NCBI GenBank assembly: GCA_032622095.1
Contig: CP136061.1
Span: 265,392,077-265,456,076 of the forward strand
Length of the DNA: 64,000 bases
Direction: 5' to 3'
Source of the DNA: Siphonodentalium dalli
Taxonomy: Eukaryota; Mollusca; Scaphopoda; Gadilida; Siphonodentaliidae
In this document: positions 1-13,099 of the stretch, piece after piece
Position numbering within the stretch: position 1 is the first letter of the stretch
How the letters are laid out: each line of letters begins with the position of its first letter
Notes under the pieces: model-generated
Told to the model about the DNA's origin: nothing
Database searches by the model: none
The model's input: only the letters and a program-made list of their open reading frames with translations
Position numbers and translations under genes: made by a program

Positions 1-153
1 GTGATTAACCAATATGATTACGTTGTGTTATGTAAACAGAAGCAAAACTTCTGTAACACGAGCATGCTGTTGTTTACGCAATCATCGTACACATTGAGGA
101 CAATACACTATCCACGCGCTGATTACGTTTGGATATGAACAAAACTGTGCATA

Positions 154-545
154 TTTTAATATTCCATCTGTTGGTGGCGATTTGACCGCATATTAATATT
201 TCTGCAACGAACGCCGCCCGTGTCTTTAATTATGATAACCAATGCCGTGTACTGATATACATATACATATAGCTAACAAAATTAACGACATTATGGAGAC
301 TCTTGAAATAATCCGACCTTAGGGAGACATCTCGACAAAGCTATATATATTTTAATATTCCATCTGTTGGTGGCGATTTGAACACATATGAATATTTCTG
401 CAACGAACGCCGCACGTGCCTTTAATTATTGTAACCAATACCATGTAATGATATACATATACCAAACAACATGAAACGACATTAGGGAGATTCTTGAAAT
501 AATCCGACCGTAGGGAGACATCTCAATATATCATTTGCCATGCAA
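154..545 (+). repeat. 196-bp sub-repeat of the satellite (example pair)
   Basis: The block starting ttttaatattccatctgttg recurs after 196 bases (154 and 350; again 2117 and 2313). Each carries ctgcaacgaacgccgcccgtg and a pair of TTAGGGAGAC-type motifs. Monomers hold two or three of these blocks, which explains the 196-bp steps in monomer length. Confidence 0.85.
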
Positions 546-3500
546 CGCGCAGCTTCTTGGTATGGTGAGAGCATTGGTATTAATAATAAAAAAAACATCT
601 TTTATTGCTCATATTAAAGATACGGGCGGTGTTGGCGGTGGGTATGTTGTTAAAATATTCATCTCCTTCAAAAACAGCCATAAACAGAAATAGTAAAATA
701 TAGGCAGAATGTTTTGTTATATCATACAGAAATATGGCATAAACAGTATGTTATTGTCAATTGTTTTCACTTTGTTGTGCAAACAAAAGGAAAAAACCGT
801 TACGTTTCCTGACTTTTGCATAGATCCGCATATGGTAAGCATAAAGAGCGTTGTTTGTTACTATTTTTCTTAATTGGAAATAATGAAGAGCGTTTATATA
901 ATGTTTGTGTGATTAACCAATATGATTGCGTTGTGTTATGTAAACAGAAGCAAAACTTCTGTAACACGAGCATGCTGTTGTTTACGCAATCATCGTACAC
1001 ATTGAGGACAATACACTATTCACGCGCTGATTACGTTTGCACATATGAACAAAACTGTACATATTTTAATATTCCATCTGTTGGTGGCGATTTGACCACA
1101 TATTAATATTTCTGCAACGAACACCGCCCGTGCCTTTAATTATTATAACCAATGCCATGTACTCATATACATATACATATAGCTAACAAAATTAACGACA
1201 TTAGGGAGACTCTTGAAATAATCCGACCTTAGGGAGACATCTCAACAAAGCTATATATATTTTAATATTCCATCTGTTGGTGGCGATTTGATCACATATG
1301 AATAGTTCTGCAACGAACGCCGCCCGTGCCTTTAATTATTATAACCAATACCATGTAATGATATACATATACCTAACAACATGAAACGACATTCGGGAGA
1401 CTCTTGAAATAATCCGACCTTAGGCAGACATCTCAATATATCATTTTCCATGCAACGTGCAGCTTCTGGGTATGGTGAGAGCATTTGGTATTAATAAAAA
1501 AACATCTGTTATTGCTCATATTAAAGATACGGGCTGTCTTTGGCGGTGGGTATGCTGTTAAAATATTCATTTCCGTCAAAAACCGCCATAAACAGAAATA
1601 GTAAAATAAAGGCAGAATTTGTTGTTATATCATACAGAACTATGGCATAAACAGTACGTTACGTTTCCTGACTTTTGTATAGATCCGGATATGGTAAGCA
1701 TAAAGAGCGTTGTTTGTTACTATATTTCTTATATGGAAATAATGAAGAGCGTTTATATAATGTTTGTGTGATTAACCAATTTGATTGCGTTGTGTTATGT
1801 AAACAGAAGCAAAACTTCTGTAACACGAGCATGCTGTTGTTTACGCAATCATCGTACACATTGAGGACAATACACTATTCATGCGCTGATTACGTTTGTA
1901 TATGAACAAAACTGTACATATTTTAATATTCCATCTGTTGGTGGCGATTTGACCACATATTAATATTTCTGCAACGAACACCGCCCGTGCCTTTAATTAT
2001 TATAACCAATGCCATGTACTGAAATACATATACATATAGCTAACAAAATTAACGACAATATGGAGACTCTTGAAATAATCCGACCTTAGGGAGACATCTC
2101 GACAAAGCTATATATATTTTAATATTCCATCTGTTGGTGGCGATTTGATCACATATGAATAGTTCTGCAACGAACGCCACCCGTGCCTTTAATTATTAAA
2201 ACCAATGCCATGTACTGATATACATATACATATAGCTAACAAAATTAACGACATTAGTGAGACTCTTGAAATAATCCGACCTTAGGGAGACATCTCGACA
2301 AAGCTATATATATTTTAATATTCCATCTGTTGGTGGCGATTTGATCACATATGAATAGTTCTGCAACGAACGCCGCACGTGCCTTTAATTATTATAACCA
2401 ATACCATGTAATGATATACATATACCTAACAACATGAAACGACATTCGGGAGACTCTTGAAATAATCCGACCTTAGGCAGACATCTCAATATATCATTTT
2501 CCATGCAACGTGCAGCTTCGGGGTATGGTGAGAGCATTTGGTATTAATAAAAAAACATCTTTTATTGCTCATATTATAGATACGGGCGGTGTTGGCGGTG
2601 GGTATGCTGTTAAAATATTCTATTCATCTCCGTCAAAAACCGCCATACACAGAAATAGTAAAATATAGGCAGAATTTGTTGTTATATCAAACAGAAATAT
2701 GGCATAAACAGTATGTTAGTGTCATTTGTTTTCACTTTGTTGTGCAAACAAAAGGAAAAAACCGTTACGTTTCCTGAGTTTTGTATAGATCCGGATATGG
2801 TCAGCATAAAGAGCGTTGTTTGTCACTATTTTTCTTATATGGAAATAATGAAGAGCGTTTATATAATGTTTGTGTGATTAACCAATATGATTGCGTTGTG
2901 TTTTGTAAACAGAAGCAAAACTTCTGTAACACGAGCATGCTGTTGTTTACGCAATCATCGTACACATTGAGGACAATACACTATTCACGCGCTGATTACG
3001 TTTGCATATGAACAAAACTGTACATATTTTAATATTCCATCTGTTGGTGGCGATTTGACCACACATTAATATTTCTGCAACGAACACCGCCCGTGCATTT
3101 AATTGTTATAACCAATGCCATGTACTCATATACATATACATATAGCTAACAAAATCAACGACAATAGGGAGACTCTTGAAATAATCCGACCTTAGGGAGA
3201 CATCTCGACAAAGCTATATATATTTTAATATTCCATCTGTTGGTGGCGATTTGCTCACATATGAATAGTTCTGCAACGAACGCCACCCGTGCCTTTAATT
3301 ATTATAACCAATGCCATGTACTGATATACATATACATATAGCTAACAAAATTAACGACATTAGGGAGACTCTTGAAATAATCCGACCTTAGGGAGACATC
3401 TCGACAAAGCTATATATATTTTAATATTCTATCTGTTGGTGGCGATTTGATCACATATGAATAGTTCTGCAACGAACGGCGCCCGTGCCTTTAATTATGA

Positions 3501-4879
3501 TAACCAATTCCATGTAATGATATACATATACCTAACAACATGAAACGACATTCGGGAGACTCTTGAAATAATCCGACCTTAGGCAGACATCTCAATATAT
3601 CATTTTCCATGCAACGTGCAGATTCTGGGTATGGTGAGAGCATTTGGTATTAATAAAAAAACATCTTTTATTGCTCATATTAAAGATACGGGCGGTGTTG
3701 GCGGTGGGTATGCTGTTAAAATATTCATTTCCGTCAAAAACCGCCATAAACAGAAATAGTAAAATATAGGCAGAAGTTGTTGTTATATCATACAGAAATA
3801 TGGCATAAACAGTATGTTATTGTCAATTGTGTTCACTTTGTTGTGCAAACAAAAGGAAAAAACCGTTACGTTTCCTGAGTTTTGTATAGATCCGGTTATG
3901 GTAAGCATAAAGAGCGTTGTTTGTCACTATTTTTCTTATATGGAAATAATGAAGAGCGTTTATATAATGTTTGTGTGATTAACCAATATGATTGCGTTGT
4001 GTTTTGTAAACAGAAGCAAAACTTCTGTAACACGAGCATGCTGTTGTTTACGCAATCATCGTACACATTGAGGACAATACACTATTCACGCGCTGATTAC
4101 GTTTGCATATGAACAAAACTGTACATATTTTAATATTCCATCTGTTGGTGGCGATTTGACCACACATTAATATTTCTGCAACGAACACCGCCCGTGCATT
4201 TAATTGTTATAACCAATGCCATGTACTCATATACATATACATATAGCTAACAAAATTAACGACATTAGGGAGACTCTTGAAATAATCCGACCTTAGGGAG
4301 ACATCTCAACAAAGCTATATATATTTTAATATTCCATCTGTTGGTGGCGATTTGATCACATATGAATAGTTCTGCAACGAACGCCGCCCGTGCCTTTAAT
4401 TATTATAACCAATACCATGTAATGATATACATATACCTAACAACATGAAACGACATTCGGGAGACTCTTGAAATAATCCGACCTTAGGCAGACATCTCAA
4501 TATATCATTTTCCATGCAACGTGCAGCTTCAGGGTATGGTGAGAGCATTTGGTATTAATAAAAAAACATCTTTTATTGCTCATATTATAGATACGGGCGG
4601 TGTTGGCGGTGGGTATGCTGTTAAAATATTCATCTCCGTCAAAAACCGCCATACACAGAAATAGTAAAATATAGGCAGAATCTGTTGTTATATCAAACAG
4701 AAATATGGCATAAACAGTATGTTATTGTCAATTGTTTTCACTTTGTTGTGCAAACAAAAGGAAAAAACCGTTACGTTTTCTGACTTTTGTATAGATCCGG
4801 ATATGGTAAGCATAAAGAGCGTTCTTTGTTACTATTTTTCTTATATGGAAATAATGAAGAGCGTTTATATAATGTTTGT

Positions 4880-7800
4880 GTGATTAACCAATATGATTAC
4901 GTTGTGTTATGTAAACAGAAGCAAAACTTCTGTAACACGAGCATGCTGTTGTTTACGCAATCATCGTACACATTGAGGACAATACACTATTCACGCGCTG
5001 ATTACGTTTGGATATGAACAAAACTGTACATATTTTAATATTCCATCTGTTGGTGGCGATTTGACCACATATTAATATTTCTGCAACGAACACCGCCCGT
5101 ACCTTTAATTATTATAACCAATGCCATGTACTGATATACATATACATATAGCTAACAAAATTAACGACATTAGGGAGACTCTTGAAATAATCCGACCTTA
5201 GGGAGACATCTCGACAAAGCTATATATATTTTAATATTCCATCTGTTGGTGGCGATTTGAACACATATGAATATTTCTGCAACGAACGCCGCACGTGCCT
5301 TTAATTATTGTAACCAATACCATGTAATGATATACATATACCAAACAACATGAAACGACATTAGGGAGATTCTTGAAATAATCCGACCGTAGGGAGACAT
5401 CTCAATATATCATTTGCCATGCAACGCGCAGCTTCTTGGTATGGTGAGAGCATTGGTATTAATAATTAAAAAAACATCTTTTATTGCTCATATTAAAGAT
5501 ACGGGCGGTGTTGGCGGTGGGTATGTTGTTAAAATATTCATCTCCTTCAAAAACAGCCATAAACAGAAATAGTAAAATATAGGCAGAATGTTTTGTTATA
5601 TCATACAGAAATATGGCATAAACAGTATGTTATTGTCAATTGTTTTCACTTTGTTGTGCAAACAAAAGGAAAAAACCGTTACGTTTCCTGACTTTTGCAT
5701 AGATCCGCATATGGTAAGCATAAAGAGCGTTGTTTGTCACTATTTTTCTTAATTGGAAATAATGAAGAGCGTTTATATAATGTTTGTGTGATTAACCAAT
5801 ATGATTGCGTTGTGTTATGTAAACAGAAGCAAAACTTCTGTAACACGAGCATGCTGTTGTTTACGCAATCATCGTACACATTGAGGACAATACACTATTC
5901 ACGCGCTGATTACGTTTGCACATATGAACAAAACTGTACATATTTTAATATTCCATCTGTTGGTGGCGATTTGACCACATATTAATATTTCTGCAACGAA
6001 CACCGCCCGTGCCTTTAATTATTATAACCAATGCCATGTACTCATATACATATACATATAGCTAACAAAATTAACGACATTAGGGAGACTCTTGAAATAA
6101 TCCGACCTTAGGGAGACATCTCAACAAAGCTATATATATTTTAATATTCCATCTGTTGGTGGCGATTTGATCACATATGAATAGTTCTGCAACGAACGCC
6201 GCCCGTGCCTTTAATTATTATAACCAATACCATGTAATGATATACATATACCTAACAACATGAAACGACATTCGGGAGACTCTTGAAATAATCCGACCTT
6301 AGGCAGACATCTCAATATATCATTTTCCATGCAACGTGCAGCTTCTGGGTATGGTGAGAGCATTTGGTATTAATAAAAAAACATCTGTTATTGCTCATAT
6401 TAAAGATACGGGCTGTCTTTGGCGGTGGGTATGCTGTTAAAATATTCATTTCCGTCAAAAACCGCCATAAACAGAAATAGTAAAATAAAGGCAGAATTTG
6501 TTGTTATATCATACAGAACTATGGCATAAACAGTACGTTACGTTTCCTGACTTTTGTATAGATCCGGATATGGTAAGCATAAAGAGCGTTGTTTGTTACT
6601 ATATTTCTTATATGGAAATAATGAAGAGCGTTTATATAATGTTTGTGTGATTAACCAATTTGATTGCGTTGTGTTATGTAAACAGAAGCAAAACTTCTGT
6701 AACACGAGCATGCTGTTGTTTACGCAATCATCGTACACATTGAGGACAATACACTATTCATGCGCTGATTACGTTTGTATATGAACAAAACTGTACATAT
6801 TTTAATATTCCATCTGTTGGTGGCGATTTGACCACATATTAATATTTCTGCAACGAACACCGCCCGTGCCTTTAATTAGTATAACCAATGCCATGTACTG
6901 AAATACATATACATATAGCTAACAAAATTAACGACAATAGGGAGACTCTTGAAATAATCCGACCTTAGGGAGACATCTCGACAAAGCTATATATATTTTA
7001 ATATTCCATCTGTTGGTGGCGATTTGATCACATATGAATAGTTCTGCAACGAACGCCACCCGTGCCTTTAATTATTAAAACCAATGCCATGTACTGATAT
7101 ACATATACATATAGCTAACAAAATTAACGACATTAGTGAGACTCTTGAAATAATCCGACCTTAGGGAGACATCTCGACAAAGCTATATATATTTTAATAT
7201 TCCATCTGTTGGTGGCGATTTGATCACATATGAATAGTTCTGCAACGAACGCCGCACGTGCCTTTAATTATTATAACCAATACCATGTAATGATATACAT
7301 ATACCTAACAACATGAAACGACATTCGGGAGACTCTTGAAATAATCCGACCTTAGGCAGACATCTCAATATATCATTTTCCATGCAACGTGCAGCTTCGG
7401 GGTATGGTGAGAGCATTTGGTATTAATAAAAAAACATCTTTTATTGCTCATATTATAGATACGGGCGGTGTTGGCGGTGGGTATGCTGTTAAAATATTCT
7501 ATTCATCTCCGTCAAAAACCGCCATACACAGAAATAGTAAAATATAGGCAGAATTTGTTGTTATATCAAACAGAAATATGGCATAAACAGTATGTTAGTG
7601 TCATTTGTTTTCACTTTGTTGTGCAAACAAAAGGAAAAAACCGTTACGTTTCCTGAGTTTTGTATAGATCCGGATATGGTAAGCATAAAGAGCGTTGTTT
7701 GTCACTATTTTTCTTATATGGAAATAATGAAGAGCGTTTATATAATGTGTGTGTGATTAACCAATATGATTGCGTTGTGTTTTGTAAACAGAAGCAAAAC

Positions 7801-8564
7801 TTCTGTAACACGAGCATGCTGTTGTTTACGCAATCATCGTACACATTGAGGACAATACACTATTCACGCGCTGATTACGTTTGCATATGAACAAAACTGT
7901 ACATATTTTAATATTCCATCTGTTGGTGGCGATTTGACCACACATTAATATTTCTGCAACGAACACCGCCCGTGCATTTAATTGTTATAACCAATGCCAT
8001 GTACTCATATACATATACATATAGCTAACAAAATTAACGACATTAGGGAGACTCTTGAAATAATCCGACCTTAGGGAGACATCTCAACGAAGCTATATAT
8101 ATTTTAATATTCCATCTGTTGGTGGCGATTTGATCACATATGAATAGTTCTGCAACGAACGCCGCCCGTGCCTTTAATTATTATAACCAATACCATGTAA
8201 TGATATACATATACCTAACAACATGAAACGACATTCGGGAGACTCTTGAAATAATCCGACCTTAGGCAGACATCTCAATATATCATTTTCCATGCAACGT
8301 GCAGCTTCAGGGTATGGTGAGAGCATTTGGTATTAATAAAAAAACATCTTTTATTGCTCATATTATAGATACGGGCGGTGTTGGCGGTGGGTATGCTGTT
8401 AAAATATTCATCTCCGTCAAAAACCGCCATACACAGAAATAGTAAAATATAGGCAGAATCTGTTGTTATATCAAACAGAAATATGGCATAAACAGTATGT
8501 TATTGTCAATTGTTTTCACTTTGTTGTGCAAACAAAAGGAAAAAACCGTTACCTTTTCTGACTT
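4880..8564 (+). repeat. Second copy of the 4,879-bp higher-order satellite unit (shortened)
   Basis: Base 1 aligns with base 4880, and the order of monomer lengths (859 then 1106) is repeated. The second copy lacks one 1.1-kb monomer: 7660 is followed after 905 bases by the next landmark, whereas 2781 is followed after 1101. Differences between aligned parts are scattered single bases (for example tgtttgttac against tgtttgtcac), which points to recent amplification. An assembly error in the copy number is possible. Confidence 0.85.
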
Positions 8565-9429
8565 TTGTATAGATCCGGATATGGTAAGCATAAAGAGCGT
8601 TCTTTGTTACTATTTTTCTTATATGGAAATAATGAAGAGCGTTTATATAATGTTTGTGTGATTAACCAATATGATTACGTTGTGTTATGTAAACAGAAGC
8701 AAAACTTCTGTAACACGAGCATGCTGTTGTTTACGCAATCATCGTACACATTGAGGACAATACACTATTCACGCGCTGATTACGTTTGGATATGAACAAA
8801 ACTGTACATATTTTAATATTCCATCTGTTGGTGGCGATTTGACCACATATTAATATTTCTGCAACGAACACCGCCCGTACCTTTAATTATTATAACCAAT
8901 GCCATGTACTCATATACATATACATATAGCTAACAAAATCAACGACAATAGGGAGACTCTTGAAATAATCCGACCTTAGGGAGACATCTCGACAAAGCTA
9001 TATATATTTTAATATTCCATCTGTTGGTGGCGATTTGCTCACATATGAATAGTTCTGCAACGAACGCCACCCGTGCCTTTAATTATTATAACCAATGCCA
9101 TGTACTGATATACATATACATATAGCTAACAAAATTAACGACATTAGGGAGACTCTTGAAATAATCCGACCTTAGGGAGACATCTCGACAAAGCTATATA
9201 TATTTTAATATTCTATCTGTTGGTGGCGATTTGATCACATATGAATAGTTCTGCAACGAACGGCGCCCGTGCCTTTAATTATGATAACCAATTCCATGTA
9301 ATGATATACATATACCTAACAACATGAAACGACATTCGGGAGACTCTTGAAATAATCCGACCTTAGGCAGACATCTCAATATATCATTTTCCATGCAACG
9401 TGCAGATTCTGGGTATGGTGAGAGCATTT

Positions 9430-9459
9430 CGCGACCTGAGTTCCATCTTGTCCTATGTG
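9430..9459 (+). repeat. Left terminal inverted repeat of the 9.6-kb element
   Basis: Thirty bases match the reverse complement of 19040-19069 with two mismatches (positions 17 and 25). The first 16 are identical. Confidence 0.9.
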
Positions 9460-9996
9460 CATTTTTTATGTTTTCAAGATAATCGATTTTTAAAGTTTGG
9501 AAAGCAAATGCTACAACACCAGAGGGAATTCAAAGGTCACGCTTCTACCAGCATGTAGATAAATATATATTCTTTCGCGCAGTGTTACTGCCACTGTTGC
9601 TGAGTTGACGGTGTTTCGTCTATTTACAAGATTGTGACTGTGGGGTAGGAATTTTAGCACTTGGAACAATGTGGAACCAAACTGACACATGGCTTTTTTT
9701 AAAACATATGTGCTTTTAAAGTATTTTTCAGGGTTATACTTTTCTAAGTGACGCATAGAACATATTGTAACTGAATATATATACATTATTGAGATAATAT
9801 AAAATGACAATCAGACATATATTATGGTCATATTGTCCCATATACAGATATTTTTCAATCAGTATTCACTTGGAAGAATTGGATTCTTTTTACTTCATTT
9901 CTAAGGCTGGCTTTAATACGCCCAGTCACCAAATCGCGGCCATATGGCGACAGTTTCCACCTGGTCAGGTTCCGCAGTTTCCGAGATTAATCAGCC

Positions 9997-10146
9997 CCGG
10001 TTCCGTGGTTTTAGTGCTACAGCTATCGGTGAAACTTCTGGGGTACCATTTCATGCATATACGGAGCTTTTGAATATTCATGACTTCCATATATGGATAT
10101 GCTACTCCAGAACTTTGACATGTGGCAGTAAAACCACGAAACCGGA
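9997..10146. repeat. 150-nt fold-back hairpin inside the 9.6-kb element
   Basis: The arm at 9997-10021 (ccggttccgtggttttag...) pairs imperfectly with 10121-10146. The inner parts also pair loosely (ttctggggta against its complement near 10100), with a centre near gaatattc at 10071. Overlapping open frames of about 107 and 118 codons on opposite strands are explained by this symmetry. Likely a decayed palindromic MITE. Confidence 0.65.
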
Positions 10147-10321
10147 CCCGGTGCATCCAATATGGACGGGAGTTATAGTGACAGGGCGTACTACATTGAT
10201 TTCGACCCAAAGCAGTACATCCTTCGATCTGGGGACAGTGGTCGAAATTTGTATTCCAACTAAGTAAAATTGCAACTGAAGTTATATAGTATGCGCGACT
10301 CTCGAACTGTCGAACATTCAT

Positions 10322-11060
10322 GTAAACTGTATACTATGCAGTACTGTTAGAACGACGAGTGGCACGTAACATGTGGCCGCTATAGGTCGCCACCCCTCAT
10401 TGACGTTTTACGAGACGAATTACTCCGATGAACATGTATTCAAACACCACTACATGTATGCATGTTTACACCTAATCGGATACTGACAACAAGGGGGTGT
10501 CAACCGGGATGAAATACATACTGATCACATACCTAGTCAAATATTTACAACATATAATCAAAATGTAAGACAACGTAACAATGTAACGGAGACAGATCCA
10601 TCTACAAGACTATCACAAAACTTTTTGAAATCCCTCCCCCACATTTATTTGATCGAGAAAATTGCAGAAAATTACGCAAATTCCAAGATGTTGGCGGTCT
10701 ATTAATAACTCCGATAAAAATGGTTCTATTTGGGAACTTTTTGATAAATTTTTCGGAGACGGTAGGGAGAATATACTGCTAAAAGAATATCGCAAAACGA
10801 TTGCCGTATACGTTGACATTAATTAACCCACAGACGTGGGCGTAGCCAGTTTTTTCCTAAGACGGGTTCGTCAGTAGATTGCAACGCCATAATTGATGCA
10901 GGGAGTACATTGGATGGGGCGATTACAGCACAACACCTCGCATGACCTGCATGGTGACGGACTCATATCACACAACAAAACGTTCAGCCTTCTTGATGAC
11001 GAACGTTATGAATCATTAACTTTAATTTCTCTTCCATATAAGCTGTAATCGAACCACTGC
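10322..11060. other. No gene or clear repeat seen
   Basis: Mixed-composition DNA inside the 9.6-kb element. The only open frames are short and without recognisable features. Confidence 0.5.
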
Positions 11061-11126
11061 ACGGGTGGTTCGTGTACGACATATGGATATACTATGCAAG
11101 TATTGTCTAAGTGGATTAGCGCCATT

Positions 11127-11545
11127 AGCTCAGTACGAACGTTTCTGGACGCCTGCTGATTACTCAGTTCGAGAACCAAACAAAATATTTAAAATCGCGG
11201 GATTCCCTACTAAGTGTAAGCGTCATTGGAGTAGACTCCAACTGTATCGAACTGGGATAATATTGTGTCCATTAATTCAGTTCGAAAGGTTCTGGACCCT
11301 GCCGATTCTTTAGTTCGAGAACCAAACATAATATTTAAAATAGCGCGACCCCTACTAAGCGCAAACGTCATAAGAGTAGACCCCCAACTGGTTATAACTT
11401 GTTTTATTTTTATCCAACAGTTCAGTACGGAAGGTTCTGGACGGCTACCGACTCTTCGGCGCGAGTCCCTACTAAGCGGAAGCGTCATAAGAGTAGACTC
11501 CAACAGCTTCGAACTTGGATTTTTTGTCTCTTCTGTAAATCGAAA
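11127..11545 (+). repeat. 147-bp tandem repeat, about 2.8 copies
   Basis: The phrase cagt.cgaa.g.ttctgga recurs at 11131, 11278 and 11424, with spacings of 147 and 146. Each unit also carries actaagcg.aagcgtcat.agagtagac. Divergence between copies is moderate. The open frames of 82, 131 and 167 codons here ride on the repeat. Confidence 0.8.
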
Positions 11546-11574
11546 ATGTGTCACTAGAACGGGTAGGGTTCTCC

Positions 11575-11691
11575 ATTCCGAAGGTTCATTATTCCGAAGG
11601 TTCATTATTCCGAAGGTTCGCTATTCCGAAGGTTCATTATTCCGAATGTTCGCTATTCCGAATGTTCGCTATTCCGAAGGTTTTCTATTCT
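11575..11691 (+). repeat. 16-bp minisatellite, ATTCCGAAGGTTC type
   Basis: About seven 16-bp units of attccgaaggttcatt or attccgaaggttcgct stand head to tail. A poly-C run of 17 follows at 11730-11746. The same minisatellite occurs in the opposite orientation at 16580-16715, also next to a poly-C run. Confidence 0.9.
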
Positions 11692-11729
11692 GGGTGTATT
11701 TAATCAGAAATGAATCAAAATTTGCAACA

Positions 11730-11746
11730 CCCCCCCCCCCCCCCCC
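11730..11746 (+). repeat. Poly-C run (17)
   Basis: An uninterrupted homopolymer beside the minisatellite. Its length in an assembly is unreliable. Confidence 0.9.
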
Positions 11747-12029
11747 ACAAAAACCAAACGAGGAATGAAAAATACTGTTACGCTAGTATTCAAATATAGT
11801 GCATTTATACACCCCATGCTAATTCCCAGATGTCGGTTATTAATAGCAAGAAGACAGTATCAGTTTATCGTTTATTATGGAAAGTTGAAAACACGATGAC
11901 TGCATGCATGACTGAAATAAACTACACGTCAGAGATACAGTCTGTCCGAACTGGCAATCTGTATTTGAAAGAAACATCAACATTAAATGCCCACTTAATT
12001 TTCGAACCCCCAGAGCAGATATATAGACT

Positions 12030-12165
12030 AATAGCATGCAGGGTTACCCGGCGTTGCCCAGGTTAAAGTGATGTGAAACACTCTGCATGCTGTGGATATT
12101 TGTTGGGAATAGAGAATACTCTTGCTCAAAGTGTTACACGTATTCTCATAAGTTATATATTCAAA
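12030..12165 (+). repeat. Dispersed repeat with CCCGGCGTTGCCC head
   Basis: The sequence ggttacccggcgttgcccag is followed by aaagtgatgtgaaacactc and, further on, cttgctcaaagtg. A reverse-complement relative lies at 35140-35235 (actttgagcaagattattct ... gtttcatatcactttaacc). Heads of this type (CCCGGCGTTGCCC) are frequent next to dispersed repeats in invertebrate genomes; I cannot assign a family. Confidence 0.5.
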
Positions 12166-12169
12166 TAGC

Positions 12170-13090
12170 ATCACATAACATGATTTTTACAGTCATGGAA
12201 TATAAGTAGTGGCTCACCTTGTCAATTGTCATTTGGTTTATCGCGAGTAATCCGTACCACCAATAATGAAGTATTTATTTATTTACAACTGCGTATACTT
12301 CAGACGTTATTATATGATACATGAACACGATAAACACATTAGTTCGCAAAAATAAAAGACGACAATTGGGTTTTACATATAGAGATGTATCAATCAATCT
12401 AGTGGGTCGGACTAAGATCTTGAGGACACTTGGCTAACATATCTCCATGAAGATACAGATGTTTTAAAGAAATTTACAGGTGCTCCTCTGTTCATGGTGC
12501 TTTATATTGGCTAAATATTCTCAGTTCAAAAGAAATATATCAGATACATGTGCCAGACACAGAGCGAGATTTTGAGTTGTTTATGTCAGTCGATGAGTCG
12601 GTTCTAAAAATTCCGCTGTCAGATACCCTTGTCAGATGTCAGTATTGGAGGATCCTGAAAAGTCATGTGCTACTGACTGCGTTTGCTTTTATATAAGAAG
12701 AAAATATATTTGACTGCACACTGTGACCACTATTTTTGAACAAGCCTTCGATACATTTCCATATCTCTTGACAAATTATAACTTTTTTGTGGAAACTGTA
12801 TTGAATGGAACAGACTCAATTGTGCTATCATATATATGCAATCCTCTGACGGTTCAATGTCTCTCAATTTGCAAGAATATATGTATCTCTTAAATAGAAT
12901 GATAAATATACGTTTAATGCTTCTTCTATGTATCTTTTTTTGCTAGCTCATTGCCATCCCCATCTAAATATGACAGTTGAGAAGATAAAATTGTTCAGGT
13001 GACTTAATTGGGTCACTATTTGTCGAGATTGTGAAATTGTAACGCTCAAAACTCCTTAAAATGATATGGAGATGGCCTGGGTGACTATAT
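12170..13090. other. AT-rich DNA, no gene seen
   Basis: No open frame of note, no tRNA-like element, no clear inverted repeat. The stretch tagtggctcac..tgtcaatt at 12213 recurs near 22319, suggesting a shared old repeat. Confidence 0.45.
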
Positions 13091-13099
13091 ATAAACTTA

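Larger units (their letters stand above)
1..9429 (+). repeat. Higher-order satellite array, 0.86-1.1 kb monomers
   Basis: Nine near-identical monomers follow one another head to tail; a landmark (atagatccg..atatggtaagcataaag) recurs near 816, 1675, 2781, 3882, 4787, 5695, 6554, 7660 and 8565. Spacings are 859, 1106, 1101, 905, 908, then 859, 1106, 905, so the pattern repeats with a 4,879-bp higher-order period. The roughly 900 versus 1,100 bp classes differ by one 196-bp sub-repeat; the 859 class also lacks a short block before the landmark. Every monomer holds short open frames of 66-99 codons on both strands. I read these as by-products of array homogenisation: they overlap antisense, have no recognisable domain and vary only where the DNA varies. 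The array enters the window already in progress. Confidence 0.95.

Noticed and set aside
816-9000. Repeated 66-99 codon open frames in the satellite (starting MYRSGYGKHKERC or MYDDCVNNS)
   Set aside because: They occur on both strands of the same DNA, change only as the satellite changes, and have no domain or start context. Array homogenisation explains their conservation.
1100-9200. TTAGGG motifs as telomeric repeats
   Set aside because: Single TTAGGG hexamers embedded in a longer unit, never in tandem.
1-9429. CRISPR-like regular repeats
   Set aside because: Repeat units are 196-1,100 bases with no unique spacers; the DNA is eukaryotic satellite.
9804-10321. Overlapping open frames of 89-118 codons
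   Set aside because: Explained by the palindromic DNA at 9997-10146, which opens frames on both strands.
11265-11768. 167-codon open frame in the 9.6-kb element
   Set aside because: It runs over the 147-bp tandem repeat and the 16-bp minisatellite; no transposase motif.
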